This document shows, one piece after another, positions 18,165 to 27,674 of a stretch of DNA of 64,000 nt (positions are counted from its first letter, which is position 1; each line of letters opens with the position of its first letter). The notes below the pieces were generated by a model, which was given only the letters and a program-made list of their open reading frames with translations, was not told where the DNA came from and did no database searches. This stretch comes from Neobacillus mesonae (GTDB lineage Bacteria; Bacillota; Bacilli; Bacillales; Cytobacillaceae). The translations under genes were made by a program, and so were the position numbers. Location of the stretch: assembly GCF_001636315.1 (NCBI RefSeq), contig NZ_KV440949.1:1907203-1971202 (forward strand), read 5' to 3'.

Positions 18165-18179
18165 TGGTAATGATTATAA
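18165..18179. promoter_or_regulatory. Fur-family (Fur/PerR/Zur) box upstream of the zinc peptidase
   Basis: TGGTAATGATTATAA differs from the Fur 15-mer TGATAATNATTATCA at two positions and from the PerR box TTATAATNATTATAA at two. It lies 27 bp before the start codon. Which of the family would bind cannot be settled by eye. Confidence 0.45.
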
Positions 18180-18206
18180 GACGTTTATGTGGAAGGAGGC
18201 AAAAAG

Positions 18207-19037
18207 ATGAAGTGGAAAGGAAGACGGGAGAGTTCAAACGTGGAAGACCGGAGAGGTATGGGCGGTAAGATGGTGTTTGGCGGAGGAATTGGCGGGGTGA
18301 TTATTATTCTCCTCTTCACCCTTCTTGGCGGCAATCCCGGCGATTTGATCAATAACATGTCATCGAATGATGGCTCTAATACCAACGTTCCATACGAAGA
18401 AACGGCGCAGGAGAAGGAACTGAAGGATTTTGTTTCCGTTGTGCTTGCGGATACAGAGGATGTCTGGTCTGAAATTTTTAAAAAGAAAGGGCTGGAATAT
18501 GAAAATCCTAAGCTTGTATTGTACAGCGGCAGCGTTCAGTCGGCCTGCGGGTCAGCAAGCTCCGCGGTGGGGCCTTTCTATTGTCCTGGCGACCATAAAC
18601 TCTATATCGACTTAAGTTTTTATCAAGAGCTAAAGGATCAGTTCCAAGCACCCGGTGACTTTGCGATGGCCTATGTGATTGCGCATGAAGTTGGTCACCA
18701 TGTACAGACACTCTTGCATTTAGGTGAACAGACCCCAGCAGCTAAAAGACGTACCAATGAATACTCCATCCGATTTGAATTACAGGCAGACTATTTAGCC
18801 GGTGTCTGGGCCCACTACGTGCAAGGCAAGGGCTACCTTGAAAAAGGCGACCTCGAAGAAGCACTCAATGCCGCAAAAGCTGTCGGCGACGACAACATCC
18901 AGAAAAAATCCCAAGGCTACGTCGTGCCTGACAGCTTCACCCACGGCACCTCGGAACAAAGAAAACGCTGGTTCTACAAAGGCTTCCAAAACGGCACCAT
19001 CGAAGGCGGCGACACCTTCCGCGCCGTAAACCTTTGA
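18207..19037 (+). CDS. Membrane-anchored neutral zinc metallopeptidase, YpfJ family
   Basis: 276 residues. A glycine-rich N-terminus with one membrane helix (about 22-38, FGGGIGGVIIILLFTLLGG) anchors an outside domain. The zinc site HEVGHH has His160, Glu161 and His164; the third ligand is probably in ELQADYLAGVW. CGSASSAVGPFYCPGD is a conserved block of the family. The ATG at 18207 follows AAGGAGG; the frame opens six codons earlier inside that site. Substrate unknown. A Fur-family box precedes it and the stop TGA lies in the arm of a conserved-loop hairpin. Confidence 0.88.
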   Translation: MKWKGRRESSNVEDRRGMGGKMVFGGGIGGVIIILLFTLLGGNPGDLINNMSSNDGSNTNVPYEETAQEKELKDFVSVVLADTEDVWSEIFKKKGLEYENPKLVLYSGSVQSACGSASSAVGPFYCPGDHKLYIDLSFYQELKDQFQAPGDFAMAYVIAHEVGHHVQTLLHLGEQTPAAKRRTNEYSIRFELQADYLAGVWAHYVQGKGYLEKGDLEEALNAAKAVGDDNIQKKSQGYVVPDSFTHGTSEQRKRWFYKGFQNGTIEGGDTFRAVNL

Positions 19038-19064
19038 AGCAAAGGGACGGTTCTTGTGCCTCAT
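19034..19064. repeat. Conserved-loop hairpin element (copy 4)
   Basis: TGAAGCA and TGCCTCA (one mismatch) flank the 15-nt loop AAGGGACGGTTCTTG. The arm contains the stop codon of the peptidase (TGA 19035-19037). Confidence 0.75.
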
Positions 19065-19073
19065 TCCATATTT

Positions 19074-19100
19074 GATGCAGAAGAACCGTCCCCATGCAGC
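19074..19100. repeat. Conserved-loop hairpin element (copy 5), opposite orientation
   Basis: GATGCA, loop GAAGAACCGTCCCCA (15 nt), TGCAGC. With copy 4 it makes an inverted pair between two convergent genes, so the two could also pair with each other and stop transcription from both sides. Confidence 0.75.
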
Positions 19101-19876
19101 TATAAAACTTTCAAGCCCGTTTCTACAGCCATTATATAGCCATAACCTTTGCCGTACTTGATTTTATACCAGCCGCCTCTTTTTGCTAAGATTTGGACTT
19201 TGTTATTTTTATTTACGCTGCCAATTCGTTTAGCTGTCGCCTGTGGTGCAATTCTTACATTAAAGCCAGCCCCTGCAAGGATTTTACCATTAGCTTTCAT
19301 TTTCACTTCCATTTTTGGCGCAGGAGTTGAAGAATTCAATTCATGATGAACACCATCACTGGTTGGAAGCGGGAATTTTAAACCCGCCTTTTTGACGACT
19401 GCAGCTAATGAAGCACTCACATATCCCGCTCCATTCAGCGCTCTCCCTTTTTTATCACGGACAACCGCATCAAAGGCGATGCCTGCTACATGGGGGGCAT
19501 CTGGCCTAGGGTGTGAAACCAAGCCGACTAAACTATGCTTTCTTATTTCAGCATGTTTGCAGGAGCTGTTTGGTGCATGAATGATTTCGTAAAAATGCTG
19601 CTGGTACTGGAATGGACGATAAGCTGATTTGTATGTAATTTTCCAGCCTTTTGCTTTAAGCAGCTTCTCATATTTTGCTTTTGCAATTAATAACTTCGGA
19701 TCGACCTCATCCCAAATAACCATTTTCCCTTTTTCCATCTTAATAGCAAGTGGATCGGTTAGTGGGGAAATCCTAGAACATTTTGATGCAGCCAAAGCTT
19801 TCCCCTGCGCCGGAATAAAAGACAACATAAAAAAAAGAATAACAAAATAAATATGTACTTTTCTCAACCTTCCCAT
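19100..19876 (-). CDS. Secreted VanY-type D-alanyl-D-alanine carboxypeptidase with SH3 domain
   Basis: 258 residues with a signal peptide (VHIYFVILFFMLSFIPAQGKALAA). The catalytic domain (about 40-182) shows SAYRPFQYQQHF, the zinc motif SHPRPDAPHVAGIAFDAVV (His122 or His129, Asp136) and DGVHHEL (Glu179 region) of the peptidase M15B/VanY fold. Residues about 195-258 form a bacterial SH3 domain (AGFNVRIAPQATAKRIGSV, WYKIKYGKGYGYI) that binds the cell wall. It probably trims peptidoglycan stem peptides. The stop lies next to the inverted hairpin pair at 19034-19100. Confidence 0.85.
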   Translation of the reverse strand: MGRLRKVHIYFVILFFMLSFIPAQGKALAASKCSRISPLTDPLAIKMEKGKMVIWDEVDPKLLIAKAKYEKLLKAKGWKITYKSAYRPFQYQQHFYEIIHAPNSSCKHAEIRKHSLVGLVSHPRPDAPHVAGIAFDAVVRDKKGRALNGAGYVSASLAAVVKKAGLKFPLPTSDGVHHELNSSTPAPKMEVKMKANGKILAGAGFNVRIAPQATAKRIGSVNKNNKVQILAKRGGWYKIKYGKGYGYIMAVETGLKVL

Positions 19877-20001
19877 TACGATCCTCCTATGACAAAATAT
19901 CTATACTAAACTATTCAACATTCATTCCCCTTTTCCTTCCAAATTTAGAGAGTTTTTTAAAAATCCCTTGCGATATTTATCATGAGTGTACAATAAAAAA
20001 A

Positions 20002-20024
20002 GAGAAGTGCTATGAACACTTCTC
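20002..20024 (-). terminator. Terminator of the pdp-deoC-cdd-nupC operon
   Basis: GAGAAGTG (20002-20009) and CACTTCTC (20017-20024) pair perfectly; on the minus strand a run of seven T follows. It is about 165 nt after the nupC stop. Confidence 0.8.
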
Positions 20025-20154
20025 CCTGCAACTGCTACCATCAGGGGGGTAGAGTGACCCACCCCGTAAGCTAGCTCAAAACTATTTGCTGTGCCTTTTT
20101 ATGCACAAAAAATTTCTAATTGTCCCTGTAAGACTGTCCTCATGCCTCACTCCA

Positions 20155-20188
20155 CTCATGTTCCACAAGAACCGTCCCCGTGCCTCAC
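20155..20188. repeat. Conserved-loop hairpin element, degenerate
   Basis: ATGTTCCA, loop CAAGAACCGTCCCCG, TGCCTCAC. Loop and right arm are intact, the left arm no longer pairs. It lies directly after the nupC stop. Confidence 0.6.
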
Positions 20189-20190
20189 TC

Positions 20191-21372
20191 TTATAAAACG
20201 ACACTAACTATAACAGCCGACAATACGCTTACTAACGTGGCGCCGTACAAAAGCTTCAACCCAAACTTGGCTACGGTATTTCCTTTTTGTTCGTTTAAAC
20301 TTTTAACAGCTCCCGAGATGATTCCGATAGAGGAGAAGTTCGCAAAGGAGACCAGGAATACGGAAATAATTCCTAATGTACGCGGGCTGAATGATTCCGC
20401 TACTTTTGCCAGGTCCATCATGGCGACAAACTCATTCGTCACAAGCTTAGTGGCCAAAATACCGCCAGCCTCTACTACCTCTGCAGCCGGAACACCCATA
20501 ATAAAGGCAATAGGCGCAAAGATATATCCTAAAATTTCTTGGAATGAAATCCCGAAAATCATATCAAAAACGTTATTAATCGCACCAATTAAGGCAACAA
20601 ATCCAATTAACATCGCACCGACAATGACCGCTACTTTAAACCCATCCATGATATATTCCCCTAGCATTTCAAAGAAGGACTGTTTTTCTACATCCTGAAT
20701 TTCGAGAATATCCTCTTCCGGTTTAACGGTATACGGGTTAATGATGGAAGCGATAATGAATCCACCAAATAAGTTAAGGACAAGAGCCGTCACCACATAT
20801 CTTGGTTCAATCATCGTCATATACGCACCGACAATGGACATCGACACCGTTGACATAGCCGATGCACAAAGCGTATATAAGCGGTTGGCAGGCAGGAGTC
20901 CAAGCTGCTTTTTCACGGTAATAAACACTTCAGATTGACCAATCATCGCTGAAGCTACAGCATTGTAGGATTCCAATTTCCCCATGCCGTTTACTTTACT
21001 AAGCAGTAAACCAATGCCCCTCATTACAAACGGTAAAATTTTCAGGTACTGAAAAATCCCAATTAAGACGGAAATAAACACAATCGGCAGCAATACATTC
21101 AAGAAGAAAGGAGATTCCCCTTTATTGGCCAGTCCGCCAAATACAAAGGAGATTCCTTCGCCCGCATATTCCAGCAGCTTGCTAAAAACAGAGGCGAACA
21201 CCTTGATTAATTCCAAACCGAGCGTCGTATTTAATAATAATGCTGATAATATTAATTGAATAATAACCATAAGAATAATCGGTTTAATTTTGATCTGTTT
21301 CCGGTTATTGCTCGCTGCGTAAGCTAATCCTAAAACAACAAGCAAACCGATGAGTGCAATGATATATTTCAC
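20191..21372 (-). CDS. nupC: Nucleoside transporter NupC (concentrative, CNT family)
   Basis: 393-residue membrane protein with about ten helices. [38 protein letters not shown], and [16 protein letters not shown] are the conserved core motifs of the CNT family, which imports pyrimidine (and often purine) nucleosides with a cation. It is the last gene of the minus-strand operon pdp-deoC-cdd-nupC, so imported nucleosides are deaminated, phosphorolysed and fed into central metabolism by its neighbours. Length is normal for the family. Confidence 0.92.
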   Translation of the reverse strand: MKYIIALIGLLVVLGLAYAASNNRKQIKIKPIILMVIIQLILSALLLNTTLGLELIKVFASVFSKLLEYAGEGISFVFGGLANKGESPFFLNVLLPIVFISVLIGIFQYLKILPFVMRGIGLLLSKVNGMGKLESYNAVASAMIGQSEVFITVKKQLGLLPANRLYTLCASAMSTVSMSIVGAYMTMIEPRYVVTALVLNLFGGFIIASIINPYTVKPEEDILEIQDVEKQSFFEMLGEYIMDGFKVAVIVGAMLIGFVALIGAINNVFDMIFGISFQEILGYIFAPIAFIMGVPAAEVVEAGGILATKLVTNEFVAMMDLAKVAESFSPRTLGIISVFLVSFANFSSIGIISGAVKSLNEQKGNTVAKFGLKLLYGATLVSVLSAVIVSVVL

Positions 21373-21442
21373 GGTTAGTCCTCCAGATGATGTACTTTTC
21401 TTAAGATGCCGTATCCGCTTTCACTAAATACATAAAATGTAC

Positions 21443-22015
<573 letters not shown>

Positions 22016-22050
22016 TGGTTCCAACAGACACAGTCCTGAAAACTCACGAA

Positions 22051-22725
22051 TTAATAGGAAGCTGTTGAAGTTTCACCGTTCACAATCTTTACACCTGAAC
22101 TAGCACCAATTCGATTGGCGCCTGCTTTGATCACAGCTTCAGCGTCTTCTAAACTTCTCACGCCGCCGGAAGCTTTGACACCTACATCAGGACCGACTGT
22201 TTTTCTCATGAGAGCAACATCCTCTGGAGTCGCGCCGCCAGTGGAGAAACCAGTAGAGGTTTTCACAAAGTCTGCTCCGGCTTTAACGGATAACTCGCAT
22301 GCCTTTACTTTTTCTTCGTCTGTTAACAGAAATGTTTCGATAATCACTTTTGTCAAAGCCTTCCCTTTTGCTGCATCGACAACCGCTTTGATATCTTTTT
22401 CAACCACATCATATTGCTTGTCCTTTAAGGCCCCAATATTAATAACCATATCCACTTCCGTTGCGCCGTTTTCAATCGCATTTTCCGTTTCAAAGGCTTT
22501 TACTTCTGATGTCGTAGCCCCGAGCGGAAAGCCAATCACGGTGCAGACTTTCACTTCTGGTGTATCACGAAGGAATTCTGCTGCGGTCTTGACCCATGTT
22601 GGATTAATGCAAACGGAAGCAAATTTGTATTGTTTCGCTTCTTCAAGCAATAGCATCACTTCTGCCTTTGCAGCATCAGCTTTTAATAATGTGTGATCAA
22701 TTAATCCTGCTAGATTTTGTGTCAT
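22051..22725 (-). CDS. deoC: Deoxyribose-phosphate aldolase
   Basis: 224 residues. It cleaves 2-deoxyribose 5-phosphate to acetaldehyde and glyceraldehyde 3-phosphate. Schiff-base Lys155 is in [16 protein letters not shown], and the proton-relay Asp92 ([10 protein letters not shown]) and [10 protein letters not shown] motif are present. The start at 22725 is preferred because GAGG lies 9 nt before it; an ATG three codons earlier sits directly on that site. It follows pdp by 20 bp, in the same operon. Confidence 0.93.
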   Translation of the reverse strand: MTQNLAGLIDHTLLKADAAKAEVMLLLEEAKQYKFASVCINPTWVKTAAEFLRDTPEVKVCTVIGFPLGATTSEVKAFETENAIENGATEVDMVINIGALKDKQYDVVEKDIKAVVDAAKGKALTKVIIETFLLTDEEKVKACELSVKAGADFVKTSTGFSTGGATPEDVALMRKTVGPDVGVKASGGVRSLEDAEAVIKAGANRIGASSGVKIVNGETSTASY

Positions 22726-22745
22726 GCTTCTCATCCTCTTCTTAA

Positions 22746-24047
22746 TTATTGAATTTCTGTATAAATCAATGTAGGTTTTTCCACTTTTTCATCTGCCAGC
22801 CTGTAAGCAGCGTAGATTTTTTCGATAACTTCCTCTACATTTTCCTGGTTGCTATGAATCGTCACCAATGCCTCTCCTGGTTGGATATAATCCCCTACCT
22901 TCTTATGAAGCATCACGCCTACGGCTAAATCGATGACCGATTCTTTTGTCGCGCGTCCAGCACCAAGCAGCATCGCAGCAATACCGATTTCCTCAGCAGC
23001 GATTTCAGCTACATAACCAGATTGTTTCGCAAGAACTTCTACTGTATAAGAAGCGGTTGGAAGTTTTGCCGGATCATCGACAACGGATGCATCCCCGCCT
23101 TGGGCGGCTAGGAAGATTTTAAAGGTTTCCAGCGCCTTTCCGTTTCGGATCGATTTTTCGAGCATTTCACGCGCTTGATTCGTATCGGCTGCTTTTTCCG
23201 CCAAAACTACCATATAGCTGCCTAGCGTTAAGCAAAGTTCATGTAAATCCTCCGGTCCTTGCCCTTTCAGCGTGTCAATCGCTTCTTTTACTTCAAGCGC
23301 ATTTCCAACGGCGAAGCCAAGCGGCTGGCTCATATCGGAAATGATCGCCTTTGTTTTACGGCCAACACCGTTTCCGATGTCCACCATAGTCTGGGCTAAA
23401 TCCTTCGCATCCTCAAGATTTTTCATAAACGCTCCGCTGCCTGTTTTGACATCAAGCACAATCGCATCTGCCCCTGCGGCAATTTTTTTGCTCATAATCG
23501 AACTTGCAATCAGCGGAATAGAATCAACAGTCGCCGTTACATCTCGTAAGGCATACAATTTTTTATCGGCAGGTGTTAAATTACCACTTTGACCAATGAC
23601 AGCTACTTTATTCTTATTGACTAAATCCGTAAATTCATCGTTGGTAATTTCTACATGAAACCCTTCAATGGATTCCAATTTGTCAATTGTACCACCAGTA
23701 TGGCCAAGGCCTCTGCCTGACATTTTAGCAACCGGTACACCAACCGAAGCAACTAGCGGTGCCAGCACAAGAGTGGTGGTATCGCCGACTCCGCCGGTAC
23801 TGTGCTTATCTACTTTTATTCCCTCAATCCCGGAAAGATCAATTTGATCACCAGATTGAACCATCGCTTCTGTTAAATAAACGCGTTCTTTCTTTGTCAT
23901 TCCTTGAAAAAATACAGCCATCGAAAAGGCGGACATTTGATAGTCAGGAATGTCTCCGTTTGTAAAGCCATTTATCAAAAATTGAATTTCATCTTTCGAT
24001 AATTCAAACCCATCACGTTTTTTCTCGATCAAGTCAACCATTCTCAT
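22746..24047 (-). CDS. pdp: Pyrimidine-nucleoside phosphorylase
   Basis: 433 residues of the thymidine/pyrimidine phosphorylase family. It cleaves uridine, deoxyuridine and thymidine with phosphate. The family signature is visible ([18 protein letters not shown]), with the phosphate-binding KHSTGGVGD and the [16 protein letters not shown] block. Strong AAGGAGG 7 nt before ATG. First gene of the operon pdp-deoC-cdd-nupC. Its leader carries a cre site (24105-24119) and the operator shared with the pbuE-like gene (24166-24187). Confidence 0.94.
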   Translation of the reverse strand: MRMVDLIEKKRDGFELSKDEIQFLINGFTNGDIPDYQMSAFSMAVFFQGMTKKERVYLTEAMVQSGDQIDLSGIEGIKVDKHSTGGVGDTTTLVLAPLVASVGVPVAKMSGRGLGHTGGTIDKLESIEGFHVEITNDEFTDLVNKNKVAVIGQSGNLTPADKKLYALRDVTATVDSIPLIASSIMSKKIAAGADAIVLDVKTGSGAFMKNLEDAKDLAQTMVDIGNGVGRKTKAIISDMSQPLGFAVGNALEVKEAIDTLKGQGPEDLHELCLTLGSYMVVLAEKAADTNQAREMLEKSIRNGKALETFKIFLAAQGGDASVVDDPAKLPTASYTVEVLAKQSGYVAEIAAEEIGIAAMLLGAGRATKESVIDLAVGVMLHKKVGDYIQPGEALVTIHSNQENVEEVIEKIYAAYRLADEKVEKPTLIYTEIQ

Positions 24048-24104
24048 AGTATTTCCTCCTTATATTAGACGGAAATGTTCACCTTCATCCAAAAAAGTCT
24101 TGGA

Positions 24105-24119
24105 CGGGAGCGTTTTCAT
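24105..24119 (-). promoter_or_regulatory. cre site (CcpA) in the pdp leader
   Basis: On the minus strand ATGAAAACGCTCCCG matches the cre consensus WTGNAANCGNWNNCW at every defined base except the last. It lies about 58 bp before the pdp start, downstream of the presumed promoter, where CcpA would act as a roadblock. Catabolite repression of this operon is known in B. subtilis. Confidence 0.65.
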
Positions 24120-24165
24120 TTCTTTTAAAAAGTGAATAAATAATAATGATTTGATAAACTACATT

Positions 24166-24187
24166 GATTACTATAGCAGTAGTAACC
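24166..24187. promoter_or_regulatory. Operator shared by the pdp and pbuE-like promoters
   Basis: A 22-bp imperfect palindrome GATTACTATA-GC-AGTAGTAACC. It matches the palindrome at 27331-27352 (read on its minus strand) at 18 of 22 positions. It sits between pdp and the divergent TrmB-type regulator, which is the obvious candidate to bind it. Confidence 0.65.
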
Positions 24188-24339
24188 ATTCAAGTAAATA
24201 GCTATTTTTTTAAAAAAGTAACTTCCTCTAATGGTAATTCATAGGAGGTTGTGAAAAGCGTTTACAAAACTACCTTCATGCCATATGATAAATTTAGTTT
24301 GTAAATTATTAGATTATTGACATAAAAGAGGTTAGAGCC

Positions 24340-25104
24340 ATGCTCCAAAAGTTTGGATTTTCGCAATATGAAAGCAAAGTATATGAATGTTTATCCTCAA
24401 GTCCTGAACCTCTTGACGCTTCGATGATCGTGAAGCACTCAGGGGTCCCAAAAGCTAAAGTATATGAAGTAATTTCAAGAATGATCGAAAAAGGGATGGT
24501 ACTAGATTCAGTTTCCGAAAAGAAAAAGCTTTACACGGCTTTACCGTTGAATCTTGTGATTGAAAAGCTGACGAAGGATTTCCAAGCGAATATCAATAAA
24601 TTAAAAAACAATTCCAGCAAAAAAATCGTAAAAGATGACCGGGTGTGGAGTTTAAAAATGGATTCTTCCATCAAGCTGCAATGTAAGCAGCTATTGGAGG
24701 AGGCACAACATTCAATTCACATTTCTATATGGAAAGATGAACTGCCCGAATATTTGCCAATATTACTGGAGAAAGAACAATCCGGTGTCAAAGTAGAAGC
24801 CCTGATCGTTGGGGGGGCGGCAGAGGAAATCGCGTTATCCACCGTTTATACGTTGTCTCCCACCGAGGAACATCGATTATTGGAGAAAAACCGCCTCATT
24901 ATTATTGATGAAGAAACGATTTTATTTGCCGGTGTAGAGAACGGCACGTGGCAGGCGATGATCACCAAATCAGCGCCATTTGTCAAATTTTTCGTTGAAT
25001 TCTTCCATCATGATGTCGCCTTAACGACCATCACCAAACGATACGAAGACCAGTTAATGCAGGATGAAGAAATCAAACAACTTTTACTAAGGCTGCGCTA
25101 TTAA
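24340..25104 (+). CDS. TrmB-family transcriptional regulator
   Basis: 254 residues. A winged helix occupies residues 1-75 (LQKFGFSQYESKVYECL, GVPKAKVYEVISRMIEKGMV), followed by a linker helix and a TrmB/phospholipase-D-like sensor domain (SIHISIWKDELPEYLPILLE, LEKNRLIIIDEETILFAG). TrmB proteins usually bind sugars or related ligands. It is divergent from pdp and lies between two nucleoside operons that share an operator, so it is probably the local regulator of nucleoside salvage, replacing the DeoR repressor used in B. subtilis. Effector unknown; deoxyribose or ribose phosphates are plausible guesses. Confidence 0.8.
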   Translation: MLQKFGFSQYESKVYECLSSSPEPLDASMIVKHSGVPKAKVYEVISRMIEKGMVLDSVSEKKKLYTALPLNLVIEKLTKDFQANINKLKNNSSKKIVKDDRVWSLKMDSSIKLQCKQLLEEAQHSIHISIWKDELPEYLPILLEKEQSGVKVEALIVGGAAEEIALSTVYTLSPTEEHRLLEKNRLIIIDEETILFAGVENGTWQAMITKSAPFVKFFVEFFHHDVALTTITKRYEDQLMQDEEIKQLLLRLRY

Positions 25105-25108
25105 AAAG

Positions 25109-25362
25109 ATGTCAGGCACCATGTGAATTTTTCACATGTCCAGCTTCAGCGCCCAGCGACTAGTGTACTTCGGTCTTCTCCCTACGATAAGTCAACATCG
25201 AATCGCTAATGTTCTTCGTGTTTCCTTTATCTCAGTCGAAGCCCTCCACAAGGAAGGCTTCGACAGCATAAGCATCGCACGAAGAAAATGCGTTAGCATT
25301 TTCGAGGAGTCCATACGTCGCTAAACGGGCGCTTACGCTTTTCTTGATGCCTGACACCTTTG
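25109..25362. mobile_element. Non-coding MITE-like palindromic element
   Basis: Ends GATGTCAGGCACC and GATGCCTGACACC are near inverted copies. Inside are paired blocks GCGCCCAGCGACT with GTCGCTAAACGGGCGC, and GTCGAAGCC with GGCTTCGAC. The element starts just after the regulator stop and ends two bases before the deoD stop. It resembles dispersed repeats I have seen in Bacillaceae genomes. No transposase; short frames inside are not genes. Confidence 0.7.
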
Positions 25363-25364
25363 CT

Positions 25365-26066
25365 CTATATTAATGTTTCAAGCGCGATTGTGACCATGTC
25401 ATTGAAGCTTGTCTGCCGTTCCTCAGCTGTTGTATCCTCGCCGGTAAAGATATGATCGCTGACTGTCAGAATGGACAGTGCTTGTGCGCCGTACTTTGCG
25501 GCCAATGTGTACAAGGCAGTTGTTTCCATCTCCACCGCCAGTACCCCATAGTCGGCTAATTTTTGAACAAGATCAATGCTATCACGATAAAAAACATCTG
25601 CTGATAAGACATTACCGACCTTAAGATTGATTCCCTGATTTGTTCCAATTTGGAAGGCCTTATTTAACAAACCAAAGTGAGCACAAGGAGCATAATCAAC
25701 CCCAGAAAAAGTGAGCCGGTTAATATTCGAATCAGTCGAAGCCGTCATCGCAAGGACAACATCGCGGACATGCATATCCTTTTGAATCGCCCCGCAGGAA
25801 CCAACCCGAATCAAGTTTTTCACGCCATATTCGCGAATCAGTTCATTTACATAAATAGAGAGGGATGGCAGCCCCATTCCGGTTCCTTGAACGGATACCT
25901 TTTCCCCTTTATATGTTCCAGTAAAGCCCAGCATACCACGCACTTCGTTATAACAGATAACATCCTCTAGAAATGTTTCAGCAATATACTTTGCCCGCAG
26001 CGGATCCCCCGGCAGCAGAATTTTTTCTGCAATTTCACCTTGTTTTGCATTAATATGAACACTCAT
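25365..26066 (-). CDS. deoD: Purine nucleoside phosphorylase, DeoD type
   Basis: 233 residues, the hexameric DeoD type. [25 protein letters not shown] is the family N-terminus (phosphate-binding GDPLR; quoted by key parts), with [29 protein letters not shown] and [11 protein letters not shown]. It cleaves purine nucleosides with phosphate. The ATG at 26066 matches the known N-terminus; a GTG lies one codon earlier. A strong AAGGAGG lies about 27 nt upstream, unusually far, so the real start context deserves a check. It follows the pbuE-like gene by 57 bp in one operon. Confidence 0.93.
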   Translation of the reverse strand: MSVHINAKQGEIAEKILLPGDPLRAKYIAETFLEDVICYNEVRGMLGFTGTYKGEKVSVQGTGMGLPSLSIYVNELIREYGVKNLIRVGSCGAIQKDMHVRDVVLAMTASTDSNINRLTFSGVDYAPCAHFGLLNKAFQIGTNQGINLKVGNVLSADVFYRDSIDLVQKLADYGVLAVEMETTALYTLAAKYGAQALSILTVSDHIFTGEDTTAEERQTSFNDMVTIALETLI

Positions 26067-26123
26067 CACATCAGGATCTATAAAAAGGGTCTCCCTCCTT
26101 ACAAATCCCGTTCACCTCCTTGT

Positions 26124-27290
26124 TTATAGTTCATGAACTTCTTTATTGGTTACATGTGTTCCTCTTAGTGAAAAAATCGAACAAATGAATGCCAGCACGA
26201 CAAAAATACCGCCGATGGATGCATTATAATGAACAGATGACTGGTTAATCACCATACCGCCGATCACAGATCCCGCGGCAATTCCTAAATGCATCGCTGA
26301 ATTATTCAGACCTTGCTGGATATCCGCTATCTCCGGTGATGTTTCAATTAAATAATTTTGCATCGCCGGTGTAAGGGCCCAGCTTAACATGCTCCATACC
26401 ATCATTACTATGACAAACAGGGTAATGGAGAAGGTTACGTTAGGCAGAATCAAGAGGGCGAGACAGAATGCCGCGACAACCGCTAGGATACTTTTCTTCG
26501 ATCCCCATTTGTCGGCTAAAAATCCGCCCAGCCCGCCGCCAAAAACGGCTGCGATCCCAAATATAAAATAAAAAATACTAATCCATGCTGCATTTAAATG
26601 CAGGGTTGTTTGTAAAAAAGGTGTGAGATAGGCATACAAAGTCAGATGCCCAGTTAAAAACAGCAAGGATGTCAGCTGGGCAAACAATATTTTTGGCTTC
26701 TTTAATGTTTTTAATTGATTTCCGATTGAAATAATCGGTTTAGGAGCCATTTTTTGCAGAAATAACATCACTCCCGCCATGGAAATAAGAGTAAGGACAG
26801 CAATGAACAGAAAGGGCGTGCGCCAGCCGAAATGATTTCCAATCACAAGACCCAACGGTACACCGATGACTAACGACCCGCTGACTCCCATGAAAATGAC
26901 GCCAATTGCTCGGGCGCGAAACTCTTCCTTGACAATGCTCGAGGCCATCGTTGCCGATAATACAATTAACAGAGAACCTGTTGCTGCAGAAATCATTCTG
27001 GTGATAAAAAGGATGAAGAAATTAGGGCTGAAAAAAGCGAGAATATTTCCGCCAAAAAAGATCAATAACGTCCAAAGAAATAGTTTTTTCCTTTCCACTT
27101 TAGCTGTTAAGGTTAACAGCACAGGTGAGGCAACAGCGAAAACAAGGGAGTAAATGGTAATCAATTCGCCGGCTTTACTCACCGACACCCCTAAGCCGTC
27201 GGCCACAATATCCAAAATCCCGCCAACAATCAATTCCGCCATCCCCACTACAAACGAAACAATGGCTAACATGTACACTCTAAAATTCAA
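26124..27290 (-). CDS. MFS efflux transporter, PbuE-like
   Basis: 388 residues with 12 membrane helices (DHA1 group of the major facilitator superfamily). Strong resemblance to B. subtilis PbuE, a hypoxanthine/adenine efflux pump: MNFRVYMLAIVSFVVGMAELIVGGIL-type start, EEFRARAIGVIFMGVSGSLVIGVPLG and PEIADIQQGLNNSAMHLGIA-type end (partial quotes). Neighbouring deoD supports a purine role: bases released by phosphorolysis could be exported. In B. subtilis pbuE has an adenine riboswitch; none is seen here. Instead there is an operator at 27331-27352 and a terminator-like hairpin upstream. Confidence 0.8.
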   Translation of the reverse strand: MNFRVYMLAIVSFVVGMAELIVGGILDIVADGLGVSVSKAGELITIYSLVFAVASPVLLTLTAKVERKKLFLWTLLIFFGGNILAFFSPNFFILFITRMISAATGSLLIVLSATMASSIVKEEFRARAIGVIFMGVSGSLVIGVPLGLVIGNHFGWRTPFLFIAVLTLISMAGVMLFLQKMAPKPIISIGNQLKTLKKPKILFAQLTSLLFLTGHLTLYAYLTPFLQTTLHLNAAWISIFYFIFGIAAVFGGGLGGFLADKWGSKKSILAVVAAFCLALLILPNVTFSITLFVIVMMVWSMLSWALTPAMQNYLIETSPEIADIQQGLNNSAMHLGIAAGSVIGGMVINQSSVHYNASIGGIFVVLAFICSIFSLRGTHVTNKEVHEL

Positions 27291-27330
27291 AATGATGGAC
27301 CTCCTTTCGGTAATATTATTTACAGTTTTA

Positions 27331-27352
27331 GGTTACTACCTGTATAGTAACC
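27331..27352. promoter_or_regulatory. Palindromic operator of the pbuE-like/deoD operon
   Basis: Near-perfect 22-bp palindrome with arms GGTTACTA (27331-27338) and TAGTAACC (27345-27352). On the minus strand a TATAAT lies directly before it, so it covers the start point and should act in repression. Nearly the same sequence is found before pdp (24166-24187). Confidence 0.7.
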
Positions 27353-27394
27353 TATTATAAATATTTGTGGCAAGAACTAATTTTTTCTATAAAC

Positions 27395-27437
27395 AAAAAA
27401 ATGCCAAGCACACCGCTAAATGGGTGTCTGGCATTTT
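27395..27437 (-). terminator. Terminator-like hairpin upstream of the pbuE-like gene
   Basis: AAAAATGCCA and TGGCATTTTT with inner CACC/GGGTG form a strong stem; on the minus strand it ends in TTTTTTTGTTT. No minus-strand gene lies upstream within the window before the divergent EamA gene, so it is either an attenuator, insulation, or a remnant. Confidence 0.6.
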
Positions 27438-27442
27438 TATAG

Positions 27443-27471
27443 TGAGGCATGGGGTCGGTTCTTGTGTTTCA
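27443..27471. repeat. Conserved-loop hairpin element (copy 6, wobble-paired)
   Basis: TGAGGCA (27443-27449), loop TGGGGTCGGTTCTTG (15 nt), TGTTTCA (27465-27471). All seven pairs form if two G-U wobbles are allowed, on the plus-strand RNA only. Confidence 0.7.
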
Positions 27472-27674
27472 TTTAGGGCATGGCAATGATGTTTTTCAGA
27501 CTATTACTACTATTAGCAACTTAAATACATCCCTTTCCTTTTGGTGAAAATCCATATAGGATAATGAGTAGTGAATTGGGGGAAGAAAAATAATATAGGG
27601 GATGAAAGACATTTACAATGGTTTAGATGGAAAAACTCGTATCGTAACCAGTTAAATAGAGAAAGAAGGTTATT

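Noticed and set aside
24251-24266. Second cre site GTGAAAAGCGTTTACA near the TrmB-type gene
   Set aside because: It needs a one-base insertion relative to the cre consensus; weaker than the site at 24105.
25136-25324. 62-codon ORF inside the MITE-like element
   Set aside because: The region is a nested palindrome; the frame has no ribosome site or family match.
27291-27674. Purine riboswitch before the pbuE-like gene
   Set aside because: Neither the conserved three-way junction core nor its paired loops can be found on the minus strand.
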